Below, piece after piece: positions 1-9,914 of a stretch of DNA of 64,000 nucleotides. The DNA lies in NCBI GenBank assembly GCA_034190875.2, contig CM067356.1, forward strand, positions 34,243,430 through 34,307,429. The letters are read 5' to 3'. The stretch's first letter is position 1, and every line of letters starts with the position of its first letter. The notes below the pieces were generated by a model, which saw nothing but the letters and a program-made list of their open reading frames with translations, was not told the origin of the DNA and ran no database searches. The position numbers and the translations under genes were made by a program. Source of the DNA: Urechis unicinctus (taxonomy: Eukaryota; Annelida; Polychaeta; Xenopneusta; Urechidae).

Positions 1-3000
1 TGCTTCTTGTATTTCCTGTTGTCTACTTTTGAAAGCTTTACATACACTCTTGACTGACTTCCTGGCATCACTGGATATCTGTGATTTTCTTCCTGGGACT
101 TCGATTGGTTACGTTATAACTGAACCGAATATACACTTTGGCAGCTAATGTCGTCAGGTTCGGATTCTCTCTCATAAATCTGTCAAGGTGACCTAATACT
201 ATTTCACTGAATTCATTGTGTGTTGGTAGATCAGCTACTTTTCTTCGTATATCAGGTGAAAGATAACTCCATATTCCACCGTCAAGGTGATCAACAAAAA
301 TCTGTTTCAAAAGACGTGCCATTGCGGGTAGCATAACTTGCTGTACAACTTCCATTTCATCTTGCTACCAGTGTGGTTAATACATTTTTTTTTTATTGAT
401 TTCCTTTCATGATCTCGTATGAGGTCATCCCCCGAAATGTAGTAACTCCCACGCCGTTCCACGTGTCAAGTTTGGTCTCTCCCCACCGTAAACAGCGTCC
501 TAATTAATCGAATGCTATCATTCTTGGGACCAATGCTGGGTTCTTTATATAATTAATCACTTCTGTGGAGGTAACCAGTTCTTTGGTAACAACATCCAAA
601 ACTCGTGCGTATAAGTCAAAGGGAGGGAAATCCGTTTCCTCCAATTTGACTAAGCCCACTGTTAATATTTGTTCTAGCACAACAGCCTCTTCAGGCGTCA
701 ATATATTGTGAACGCAGCTGCACGTATATTTCAGCCACTTTGTCACAGGGTATTTTAAACCAGTCGAATTTGCTCTCTGCGACACAAATAAATAGATAAA
801 TAATCATGTTCATATCACGATATATGTATAAATATATGTGGAAGGATCATCCGACATCTGTTTTAGAACTTTTTCCGGAACTGAGTTTGTGCTTTCAGAG
901 CCTTGATTTGTTTCCTTTTTTGGCCAGCTGTCTGCAGGTGGTCAAGGTAATCAGGCAGGGTAGAGGATTGGGAACCAGCTGTCGCAGGTGGTGGTTGCTT
1001 ACTCTGCCATAAGCCCCAGTGCATTATGCCTGCTGTTTACTGCTCCTGACAGTTTGGGCTTCCTCTGCTGCTTGCATTTACAACAGCAGCTCAGAGTGCT
1101 TCTTGTATTTCCTGTTGTCTACTTTTGAAAGCTTTACATACACTCTTGACTGACTTCCTGGCATCACTGGATATCTGTGATTTTTTTCCTGGGACTTCGA
1201 TTGGTTACGTTATAACTGAACCGAATATACACTTTGGCAGCTAATGTCGTCGGGGTTCGGATTCTCTCTCATAAATCTGTCAAGGTGACCTAATACTATT
1301 TCACTGAATTCATTGTGTTTTGGTAGATCAGCTACTTTTCTTCGTATATCAGGTGAAAGATAACTCCATATTCCACCGTCAAGGTGATCAACAAAAATCT
1401 GTTTCAAAAGACGTGCCATTGCGGGTAGCATAACTTGCTGTACAACTTCCATTTCATCTTGCTACCAGTGTTGTTAATACATTTTTTTTTTATTGATTTC
1501 CTTTCATTATCTCGTATGAGGTCATCCCCCGAAATGTAGTAACTCCCAAGCCGTTCCACGTGTCAAGTTTGGTCTCTCCCCACCGTAAACAGCGTCCTAA
1601 TTAATCGAATGCTATCATTCGTGGGACCAATGCTGGGTTCTTTATATAATTAATCACTTCTGTGGAGGTAACCAGTTCTTTGGTAACAACATCCAAAACT
1701 CGTGCGTATAAGTCAAAGGGAGGGAAATCCGTTTCCTCCAATTTGACTAAGCCCACTGTTAATATTTGTTCTAGCACAACAGCCTCTTCAGGCGTCAATA
1801 TATTGTGAACGCAGCTGCACGTATATTTCAGCCACTTTGTCACAGGGTATTTTAAACCAGTCGAATTTGCTCTCTGCGACACAAATAAATAGATAAATAA
1901 TCATGTTCATATCACGATATATGTATAAATATATGTGGAAGGATCATCCGACATCTGTTTTAGAACTTTTTCCGGAACTGAGTTTGTGCTTTCAGAGCCT
2001 TGATTTGTTCCTTTTTTGGCCAGCTGTCTGCAGGTGGTCAAGGTAATCAGGCATTGGTTGCTTACTCTGCCATAAGCCCCAGTGCATTATGCCTGCTGTT
2101 TACTGCTCCTGACAGTTTGGGCTTCCTCTGCTGCTTGCATTTACAACAGCAGCTCAGAGTGCTTCTGTATTTCCTGTTGTCTACTTTTGAAAGCTTTACA
2201 TACACTCTTGACTGACTTCCTGGCATCACTGGATATCTGTGATTTTCTTCCTGGGACTTCGATTGGTTACGTTATAACTGAACCGAATATACACTTTGGC
2301 AGCTAATGTCGTCGGGTTCGGATTCTCTCTCATAAATCTGTCAAGGTGACCTAATACTATTTCACTGAATTCATTGTGTGTTGGTAGATCAGCTACTTTT
2401 CTTCGTATATCAGGTGAAAGATAACTCCATATTCCACCGTCAAGGTGATCAACAAAAATCTGTTTCAAAAGACGTGCCATTGCGGGTAGCATAACTTGCT
2501 GTACAACTTCCATTTCATCTTGCTACCAGTGTGGTTAATACATTTTTTTTTTATTGATTTCTTTCATTATTTCGTATGAGGTCATCCCCCGAAATGTAGT
2601 AACTCCCACGCCGTTCCACGTGTCAAATTTGGTCTCTCCCCACCGTAAACAGCGTCCTAATAAATCGAATGCTATCATTCGTGGGACCAATGCTGGGTTC
2701 TTTATATAATTAATCACTTCTGTGGAGGTAACCAGTTCTTTGGTAACAACATCCAAAACTCGTGCGTATAAGTCAAAGGGAGGGAAATCCGTTTCCTCCA
2801 ATTTGACTAAGCCCACTGTTAATATTTGTTCTAGCACAACAGCCTCTTCAGGCGTCAATATATTGTGAACGCAGCTGCACGTATATTTCGGCCACTTTGT
2901 CACAGGGTATTTTAAACCAGTCAAATTTGCTCTCTGCGACACAAATAAATAGATAAATAATCATGTTCATATCACGATATATGTATAAATATATGTGGAA

Positions 3001-5405
3001 GGATCATCCGACATCTGTTTTAGAACTTTTTCCGGAACTGAGTTTGTGCTTTCAGAGCCTTGATTTGTTCCTTTTTTGGCCAGCTGTCTGCAGGTGGTCA
3101 AGGTAATCAGGCATTGGTTGCTTACTCTGCCATAAGCCCCAGTGCATTATGCCTGCTGTTTACTGCTCCTGACAGTTTGGGCTTCCTCTGCTGCTTGCAT
3201 TTACAACAGCAGCTCAGAGTGCTTCTTGTATTTCCTGTTGTCTACTTTTGAAAGCTTTACATACACTCTTGACTGACTTCCTGGCATCACTGGATATCTG
3301 TGATTTTCTTCCTGGGACTTCGATTGGTTACGTTATAACTGAACCGAATATACACTTTGGCAGCTAATGTCGTCGGGTTCGGATTCTCTCTCATAAATCT
3401 GTCAAGGTGACCTAATACTATTTCACTGAATTCATTGTGTGTTGGTAGATCAGCTACTTTTCTTCGTATATCAGGTGAAAGATAACTCCATATTCCACCG
3501 TCAAGGTGATCAACAAAATCTGTTTCAAAAGACGTGCCATTGCGGGTAGCATAACTTGCTGTACAACTTCCATTTCATCTTGCTACCAGTGTGGTTAATA
3601 CATTTTTTTTTTGATTTCCTTTCATTATCTCGTATGAGGTCATCCCCCGAAATGTAGTAACTCCCACGCCGTTCCACGTGTCAAGTTTGGTCTCTCCCCA
3701 CCGTAAACAGCGTCCTAATAAATCGAATGCTATCATTCGTGGGACCAATGCTGGGTTCTTTATATAATTAATCACTTCTGTGGAGGTAACCAGTTCTTTG
3801 GTAACAACATCCAAAACTCGTGCGTATAAGTCAAAGGGAGGGAAATCCGTTTCCTCCAATTTGACTAAGCCCACTGTTAATATTTGTTCTAGCACAACAG
3901 CCTCTTCAGGCGTCAATATATTGTGAACGCAGCTGCACGTATATTTCAGCCACTTTGTCACAGGGTATTTTAAACCAGTCAAATTTGCTCTCTGCGACAC
4001 AAATAAATAGATAAATAATCATGTTCATATCACGATATATGTATAAATATATGTGGAAGGATCATCCGACATCTGTTTTAGAACTTTTTCCGGAACTGAG
4101 TTTGTGCTTTCAGAGCCTTGATTTGTTCCTTTTTTGGCCAGCTGTCTGCAGGTGGTCAAGGTAATCAGGCATTGGTTGCTTACTCTGCCATAAGCCCCAG
4201 TGCATTATGCCTGCTGTTTACTGCTCCTGACAGTTTGGGCTTCCTCTGCTGCTTGCATTTACAACAGCAGCTCAGAGTGCTTCTTGTATTTCCTGTTGTC
4301 TACTTTTGAAAGCTTTACATACACTCTTGACTGACTTCCTGGCATCACTGGATATCTGTGATTTTCTTCCTGGGACTTCGATTGGTTACGTTATAACTGA
4401 ACCGAATATACACTTTGGCAGCTAATGTCGTCGGGTTCGGATTCTCTCTCATAAATCTGTCAAGGTGACCTAATACTATTTCACTGAATTCATTGTGTGT
4501 TGGTAGATCAGCTACTTTTCTTCGTATATCAGGTGAAAGATAACTCCATATTCCACCGTCAAGGTGATCAACAAAAATCTGTTTCAAAAGACGTGCCATT
4601 GCGGGTAGCATAACTTGCTGTACAACTTCCATTTCATCTTGCTACCAGTGTGGTTAATACATTTTTTTTTATTGATTTCCTTTCATTATTTCGTATGAGG
4701 TCATCCCCCGAAATGTAGTAACTCCCACGCCGTTCCACGTGTCAAGTTTGGTCTCTCCCCACCGTAAACAGCGTCCTAATAAATCGAATGCTATCATTCG
4801 TGGGACCAATGCTGGGTTCTTTATATAATTAATCACTTCTGTGGAGGTAACCAGTTCTTTGGTAACAACATCCAAAACTCGTGCGTATAAGTCAAAGGGA
4901 GGGAAATCCGTTTCCTCCAATTTGACTAAGCCCACTGTTAATATTTGTTCTAGCACAACAGCCTCTTCAGGCGTCAATATATTGTGAACGCAGCTGCACG
5001 TATATTTCGGCCACTTTGTCACAGGGTATTTTAAACCAGTCAAATTTGCTCTCTGCGACACAAATAAATAGATAAATAATCATGTTCATATCACGATATA
5101 TGTATAAATATATGTGGAAGGATCATCCGACATCTGTTTTAGAACTTTTTCCGGAACTGAGTTTGTGCTTTCAGAGCCTTGATTTGTTCCTTTTTTGGCC
5201 AGCTGTCTGCAGGTGGTCAAGGTAATCAGGCATTGGTTGCTTACTCTGCCATAAGCCCCAGTGCATTATGCCTGCTGTTTACTGCTCCTGACAGTTTGGG
5301 CTTCCTCTGCTGCTTGCATTTACAACAGCAGCTCAGAGTGCTTCTTGTATTTCCTGTTGTCTACTTTTGAAAGCTTTACATACACTCTTGACTGACTTCC
5401 TGGCA

Positions 5406-5693
5406 TCACTGGATATCTGTGATTTTCTTCCTGGGACTTCGATTGGTTACGTTATAACTGAACCGAATATACACTTTGGCAGCTAATGTCGTCGGGTTCG
5501 GATTCTCTCTCATAAATCTGTCAAGGTGACCTAATACTATTTCACTGAATTCATTGTGTGTTGGTAGATCAGCTACTTTTCTTCGTATATCAGGTGAAAG
5601 ATAACTCCATATTCCACCGTCAAGGTGATCAACAAAAATCTGTTTCAAAAGACGTGCCATTGCGGGTAGCATAACTTGCTGTACAACTTCCAT
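5406..5693 (-). pseudogene. Frame B of the satellite monomer (putative exon of the same gene)
   Basis: Representative copy, 95 codons beginning Met-Glu-Val-Val. No family recognised. It is a charged, helical-looking sequence with Leu-Leu-Lys-Gln-Ile-Phe and Asp-Ile-Arg-Arg-Lys-Val motifs. In the right-most unit of both arrays this frame extends upstream to a longer ORF, so the internal Met is not the ancestral start. A possible donor (AAC|GTAACC) lies near codon 80, and the next splice acceptor downstream in transcription is that of frame A about 670 bases away. This suggests that the ancestral order was B, intron, A. Copies lie at 68-355, 1210-1452, 2226-2513, 4345-4632, 15733-16020, 16790-17082, 18925-19212 and 19991-20278. 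The copies near 3290-3570 and 17855-18141 carry small indels. Confidence 0.5.
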
Positions 5694-5731
5694 TTCATCT
5701 TGCTACCAGTGTGGTTAATACATTTTTTTTT

Positions 5732-6124
5732 TTATTGATTTCCTTTCATTATCTCGTATGAGGTCATCCCCCGAAATGTAGTAACTCCCACGCCGTTCCA
5801 CGTGTCAAGTTTGGTCTCTCCCCACCGTAAACAGCGTCCTAATAAATCGAATGCTATCATTCGTGGGACCAATGCTGGGTTCTTTATATAATTAATCACT
5901 TCTGTGGAGGTAACCAGTTCTTTGGTAACAACATCCAAAACTCGTGCGTATAAGTCAAAGGGAGGGAAATCCGTTTCCTCCAATTTGACTAAGCCCACTG
6001 TTAATATTTGTTCTAGCACAACAGCCTCTTCAGGCGTCAATATATTGTGAACGCAGCTGCACGTATATTTCAGCCACTTTGTCACAGGGTATTTTAAACC
6101 AGTCAAATTTGCTCTCTGCGACAC
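5732..6124 (-). pseudogene. Frame A of the satellite monomer (putative exon of an unrecognised gene)
   Basis: Representative copy, 130 codons. I do not recognise the family. The product would be a soluble, mixed alpha/beta-like segment rich in Leu, Val and Glu, with a Cys-Ser-Cys near residue 22 and a Gly-Arg-Cys-Leu-Arg-Trp-Gly motif near residue 96. Immediately before codon 4 there is a good splice acceptor (a T-rich tract ending in cgcag, then AGAGCAAAT), so the Met-Ser-Gln start may be spurious and this may be an internal exon. The frame closes a few codons after Met-Lys-Gly-Asn-Gln, beside an A-rich tract of varying length. Equivalent copies lie at 504-785 (short), 1601-1882, 2535-2942, 3575-4000, 4669-5061, 16058-16449, 17121-17513, 18179-18577, 19323-19643 and 20316-20707. 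Confidence 0.55.
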
Positions 6125-6468
6125 AAATAAATAGATAAATAATCATGTTCATATCACGATATATGTATAAATATATGTGGAAGGATCATCCGACATCTGT
6201 TTTAGAACTTTTTCCGGAACTGAGTTTGTGCTTTCAGAGCCTTGATTTGTTCCTTTTTTGGCCAGCTGTCTGCAGGTGGTCAAGGTAATCAGGCATTGGT
6301 TGCTTACTCTGCCATAAGCCCCAGTGCATTATGCCTGCTGTTTACTGCTCCTGACAGTTTGGGCTTCCTCTTCTGCTTGCATTTACAACAGCAGCTCAGA
6401 GTGCTTCTTGTATTTCCTGTTGTCTACTTTTGAAAGCTTTACATACACTCTTGACTGACTTCCTGGCA

Positions 6469-6849
6469 TCACTGGATATCTGTGATTTTTTTCCTGGGAC
6501 TTCGATTGGTTACGTTATAACTGAACCGAATATACACTTTGGCAGCTAATGTCGTCGGGTTCGGATTCTCTCTCATAAATCTGTCAAGGTGACCTAATAC
6601 TATTTCACTGAATTCATTGTGTGTTGGTAGATCAGCTACTTTTCTTCGTATATCAGGTGAAAGATAACTCCATATTCCACCGTCAAGGTGATCTACAAAA
6701 ATCTGTTTCAAAAGACGTGCCATTGCGGGTAGCATAACTTGCAGTACAACTTCCATTTCATCTTGCTCCCGTGGTGCAAGTTGTTTGTGGAAAATAACAT
6801 TGTCTTCTGTCTGCACATCAGCAAATGGGAGCCTTGTTGTCCCAGCCAT
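6469..6849 (-). pseudogene. Terminal satellite unit with 5'-extended frame B
   Basis: This is a 126-codon ORF. The last 95 codons match frame B. The first 31 (starting Met-Ala-Gly-Thr-Thr-Arg-Leu-Pro-Phe) occur only at the right end of each array. It differs from internal copies at one Gln-to-Leu change and continues through the point where internal monomers switch to the frame A side, so it marks the amplification boundary. A LINE 3' tail begins about 6 bases beyond the Met, so any further upstream part of the gene has been lost. Function unknown. Confidence 0.6.
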
Positions 6850-6855
6850 GAAATC

Positions 6856-6899
6856 TTTGGTGTTGGTGTCGTTAAACTCTATGCTTACCTTACCTTACC
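6856..6899 (+). mobile_element. LINE-family 3' tail fragment
   Basis: Matches the last about 45 bases of the LINE described at 8126-13801: the ggtgttggtgtcgttaaac segment followed by tandem cttac repeats. It abuts the right end of satellite array 1. An equivalent tail sits at 21455-21499 beside array 2, so it predates the module duplication. Confidence 0.75.
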
Positions 6900-8125
6900 A
6901 CTTGGTACCTTTTAACCTGATTTTTTTGTAGCAATACTTTTAAATAACTGTCTTTGCCGACAGGATATGTTTTATTGTTCAACCCCTTGCTTAGCAGTTT
7001 TCTGCGTGATCAAAACAATAGTATGTTTTTCTACACAAACTGACCATCCCGTCACCACGCAATTCGTCTTTAAACAATTTGAGTGTTGGTTTGAAAAATG
7101 TTTGATGCTCGAGACAGCATGGTTGATGAACCCAAACCTGACCATAGCACCTAGCTTTCACTCTAGATTCATGGCTAGTCACTGTTGGTAACCATTGATT
7201 CCAATTACAGAAATATGCCTTTTAATGTTTAATTTTGGTTTGGCAACCTCTTCCAAACATCATTGAAGCCCACATACATATAATCACAATACAAAGAATA
7301 TGAAAAGTGTGACAGGGAGGAACAACTATTCTTGGGGAATTTAGTTGAAATATATAACGAACATTTATCTGAAATGCAATGATCCTCGCCAGTACACACC
7401 TTTTATTTGTTTTGCTGGCACATTATTACAAGTAATAAATTTTTTGGTTGGTACCATTATAACTGGAGCTTTTTGAATTTGAAGAGGATAAGTTGAAAAG
7501 GTTTAGCATCTGAATGCCTCACCTTAACTTCATGCTGACTTGCTTGGTTTTGAGAATGGCTTTCATCTGAGCCATACTATACAAATTTGGTTTCTTGAAA
7601 GTGATACCATCAGTCGTTTGTGGGGGATGATAATATTGAAAATGTGTTCAATACTAAGTGGTTAAATGCATCCCATTCCCACATATCATCATGTTGGAAC
7701 ATTTCATGGCTGAACTGCCTGACTTATTCTGAGTGCTCTTGAATGAACATGGTGGCCATTCTTTCACCAAGAAGTACAGTCCCTTTATTTGGCTTAGCAA
7801 CAATCACCATGGCTTTGCAGCCCAGATCTTCCAGTTTTTCTGACTATATGATAAGTTGAAAAGGTTTAGCATCTGAATGCCTCACCTTAACTTCATGCTG
7901 ACTTGCTTGGTTTTGAGAATGGCTTTCATCTGAGCCATACTATACAAATTTGGTTTCTTGAAAGTGATGCCATCAGACGTTTGTTGGGGTGATAATATTG
8001 AAAATGTGTTCAATACTAAGTGGTTTAATGCATCCCATTACCACATATTATCATGTTGGACTTATTCAGAGTGCTTTTGAATGAACATGGTGGCCATTCT
8101 TTCACCAAGAAGTACAGTCCCTGTA
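6900..8125. repeat. Inter-array spacer, copy 1, with a 363-bp tandem duplication
   Basis: No credible gene. A segment starting at 7487 is repeated from 7850 (shared stretch beginning gataagttgaaaagg), and the second copy resumes after the LINE at 13815-13846. The same arrangement occurs at 22264 and 22620 in spacer copy 2. Short ORFs in the repeat are interrupted in one copy or the other, so no coding role is supported. An empty target site, ttgccgaca at 6954-6962, corresponds to the insertion at 21562-21731. Confidence 0.85.
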
Positions 8126-8666
8126 ACCCCCTGTGGGTTCGGGGGTAGAATAGACCCACTGTATCCTCCTGCATGTCGTAAGAGGCGACTAATAGGGGGG
8201 CAACCTGTTGGCCGTGGGTTGCGACTCGTGTCGGTGGAAGATGGGATCCTGGTGGTTGAGTGGAGCGGTCCTTGCGAGGGCTATATCTGCAACACACCAC
8301 TTTGGCCCGGATTTCACCTAGACGAGAGGCTGGAATGGCCTGGTCCAGTCAATCGGCTTGTGGTGACATGCCATGGGATATTTGTTTTCATTACTTATTG
8401 CTTTTTCATTCCACCTCTTGTCATTCATTCTTATCCACATGGTTTTTTCCCTTTTCTTTTTCATTTATCCCTGGCGGCTGCTTAACAGGTCAATTGAGTT
8501 GATGTGTGAACAGCTCTTTGAGCTGTTTGCTATTTGATTTGAGTATTGCACTGGTGTATCCCTGGCGTCATGTGTGCTGGTTGAGCCGCACACCGCTGAC
8601 GCCCCCATGTTGGGCTCCATGGTGGGGGGTGGGGAGCACCAGTGAAGAAAATTTTATCATAATATC
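8126..8666 (+). promoter_or_regulatory. LINE 5' UTR with terminal hairpin and SINE-like head
   Basis: Begins with an inverted repeat (ccccc, 9-base loop, ggggg). It includes gtcgtaagaggcgac (a GTCG/CGAC stem) and gggttgcgactcg about 45 bases further on. These loosely resemble spaced A and B boxes of an internal Pol III promoter, but this is an inference. The first about 370 bases up to ggcggctgcttaa are shared with every SINE-like copy in the window. It contains several unrelated open frames on both strands that I do not regard as genes. Confidence 0.55.
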
Positions 8667-9704
8667 ATGGCTCATAAACAAACTCAAGAAAGATTATCTT
8701 CTAAACGGACTAGACCCAATGAAACGGACACGGACTCTGACTCGGACAAAGATCTTTGCTCCTCATGGCCAAGATTCTTGGTTTTAACTTCTACTAATCC
8801 AGAGAGACCCTTGACATCTCTAAGTCCTTTTGCAATTAGTAAAGGGATTGAGGGGTTGGCTGGTGTCGCCAAAAACATTAGGAAAATACAGTCTGGCAGC
8901 TTGCTTGTTGAAGTTGATCGACCCAGCCTCGCGAGTTGCCTACTGAAATCAGTACTTCTCGCGGGCATTCCGATACAAGTCACCCCTCACCGAACCCTCA
9001 ACACCAAAAGAGGAGTAATTCGATGTTTTGATTTGAAAGAATGCGAGGTCTCTGAAATTATTAACGAGTTAAAACCACAAAGGGTAATCGATGCAAAAAA
9101 AAAAATCACAGTGAACCGCAATGGGACTCGACAAGCCACGGGGACGGTTATCCTGACCTTTGACAGCTCTGAATTGCCTAAAGCTGTCAAGGTCGGATAC
9201 TTGAATGTCTCCGTGGACCCCTACATCCAAAATCCCTTGCGCTGCTTCAAGTGCCAACGTTACGGACATGGTAATTCAACCTGCAAAAGAACTGCAGCAT
9301 GTGCGAAGTGTGGACAGGAGGACCATAAGGAAGATGACTGCCGGCAGACCACCAAATGTATTAATTGCTCAGGGGACCACCCAGCATTCTCTAGGTTGTG
9401 TCCTACATGGATCAAGGAAAAACAAATCCAAACGATCCGACACACCAGAGACATCTCGTTCCCTGAGGCACGAAAGATAGTGGAGGCACATCAGGGCACC
9501 AAACCCTCTTATGCTAGCGCTGTCAAAAAGGCCACAGTGTCAGTCGACACCCAGACCGACTACACGTGGCCAAATGGCAGCGCCCAGCCAAAAATGGTGA
9601 CCATTGATGTGCCAAAACCTGCTACTACTACCAAGAAGGCAAAAGATATGTCAACACAGTGCAGTCCTCCTGTCCATCCTACTGTTTACAAAAAAACCCG
9701 CTGA
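8667..9704 (+). CDS. LINE ORF1, gag-like RNA-binding protein with CCHC zinc knuckles
   Basis: 345 codons, intact. It would bind the LINE RNA and help form the ribonucleoprotein used for target-primed reverse transcription. Residues about 1-35 are polar and acidic (runs of Asp and Ser). A central domain follows that starts Trp-Pro-Arg-Phe-Leu-Val-Leu, also recognisable in the deleted copies at 14810 and 23891. Three zinc knuckles lie near residues 193-246: Cys-x2-Cys-x4-His-x4-Cys twice, then Cys-x2-Cys-x3-His-x6-Cys, an arrangement typical of I/Jockey-type ORF1. The C-terminal third is Lys/Thr/Pro-rich. The ATG at 8667 follows an A/T-rich leader; it was chosen because the domain start lies just downstream and no earlier in-frame Met exists. 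ORF2 begins about 210 bases beyond the stop in another frame. Confidence 0.9.
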   Translation: MAHKQTQERLSSKRTRPNETDTDSDSDKDLCSSWPRFLVLTSTNPERPLTSLSPFAISKGIEGLAGVAKNIRKIQSGSLLVEVDRPSLASCLLKSVLLAGIPIQVTPHRTLNTKRGVIRCFDLKECEVSEIINELKPQRVIDAKKKITVNRNGTRQATGTVILTFDSSELPKAVKVGYLNVSVDPYIQNPLRCFKCQRYGHGNSTCKRTAACAKCGQEDHKEDDCRQTTKCINCSGDHPAFSRLCPTWIKEKQIQTIRHTRDISFPEARKIVEAHQGTKPSYASAVKKATVSVDTQTDYTWPNGSAQPKMVTIDVPKPATTTKKAKDMSTQCSPPVHPTVYKKTR

Positions 9705-9914
9705 GACTAGTAAAAAAAAATGAAACAGTAATAACTAAAGTAAAAACTCATAATCATAGACCTCCTAAGGGATCTAAGGATCCCATAAAATTGCATGATA
9801 AATACGGCAGCCTAGAGGAGATGGACATTGACAGTGTCCGTCTTCCCTCTAAACCCACATCTGCCCCTAACAGCCCAAGGCGGAAGCCTCGGGCTTCAAC
9901 CAATCCCCCCAATG

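Larger units (their letters stand above)
1..6755 (-). repeat. Satellite array 1, about 1,060-bp monomers carrying gene-fragment ORFs
   Basis: Head-to-tail array running in from the left edge. The start of frame A (Met-Ser-Gln-Arg-Ala-Asn) recurs on the minus strand at 785, 1882, 2942, 4000, 5061 and 6124. The second frame (B) starts at 355, 1452, 2513, about 3570, 4632, 5693 and, extended, 6849. The period is 1,058-1,063 bp except the first unit (1,097 bp), which carries a short local duplication near 945-1005. Monomers differ by a few substitutions and by a poly-T tract of 9-11 bases. Frame A is open in every copy seen; the single-base change in poly-T length alters only its C-terminal end. 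The array is oriented as if transcribed leftward, and its right-most unit keeps unique upstream sequence. Near-identity implies recent amplification or homogenisation. Confidence 0.95.

Noticed and set aside
3060-3251. Recurrent 63-codon plus-strand ORF (Met-Ile-Cys-Ser-Phe-Phe) in each satellite monomer
   Set aside because: It lies antisense to the intron-like part of the monomer, has low-complexity Leu/Ser composition, and recurs only because the monomer recurs.
8126-8260. HDV-like self-cleaving ribozyme at the LINE 5' end
   Set aside because: The terminal hairpin is clear, but the nested double pseudoknot could not be drawn convincingly by eye.
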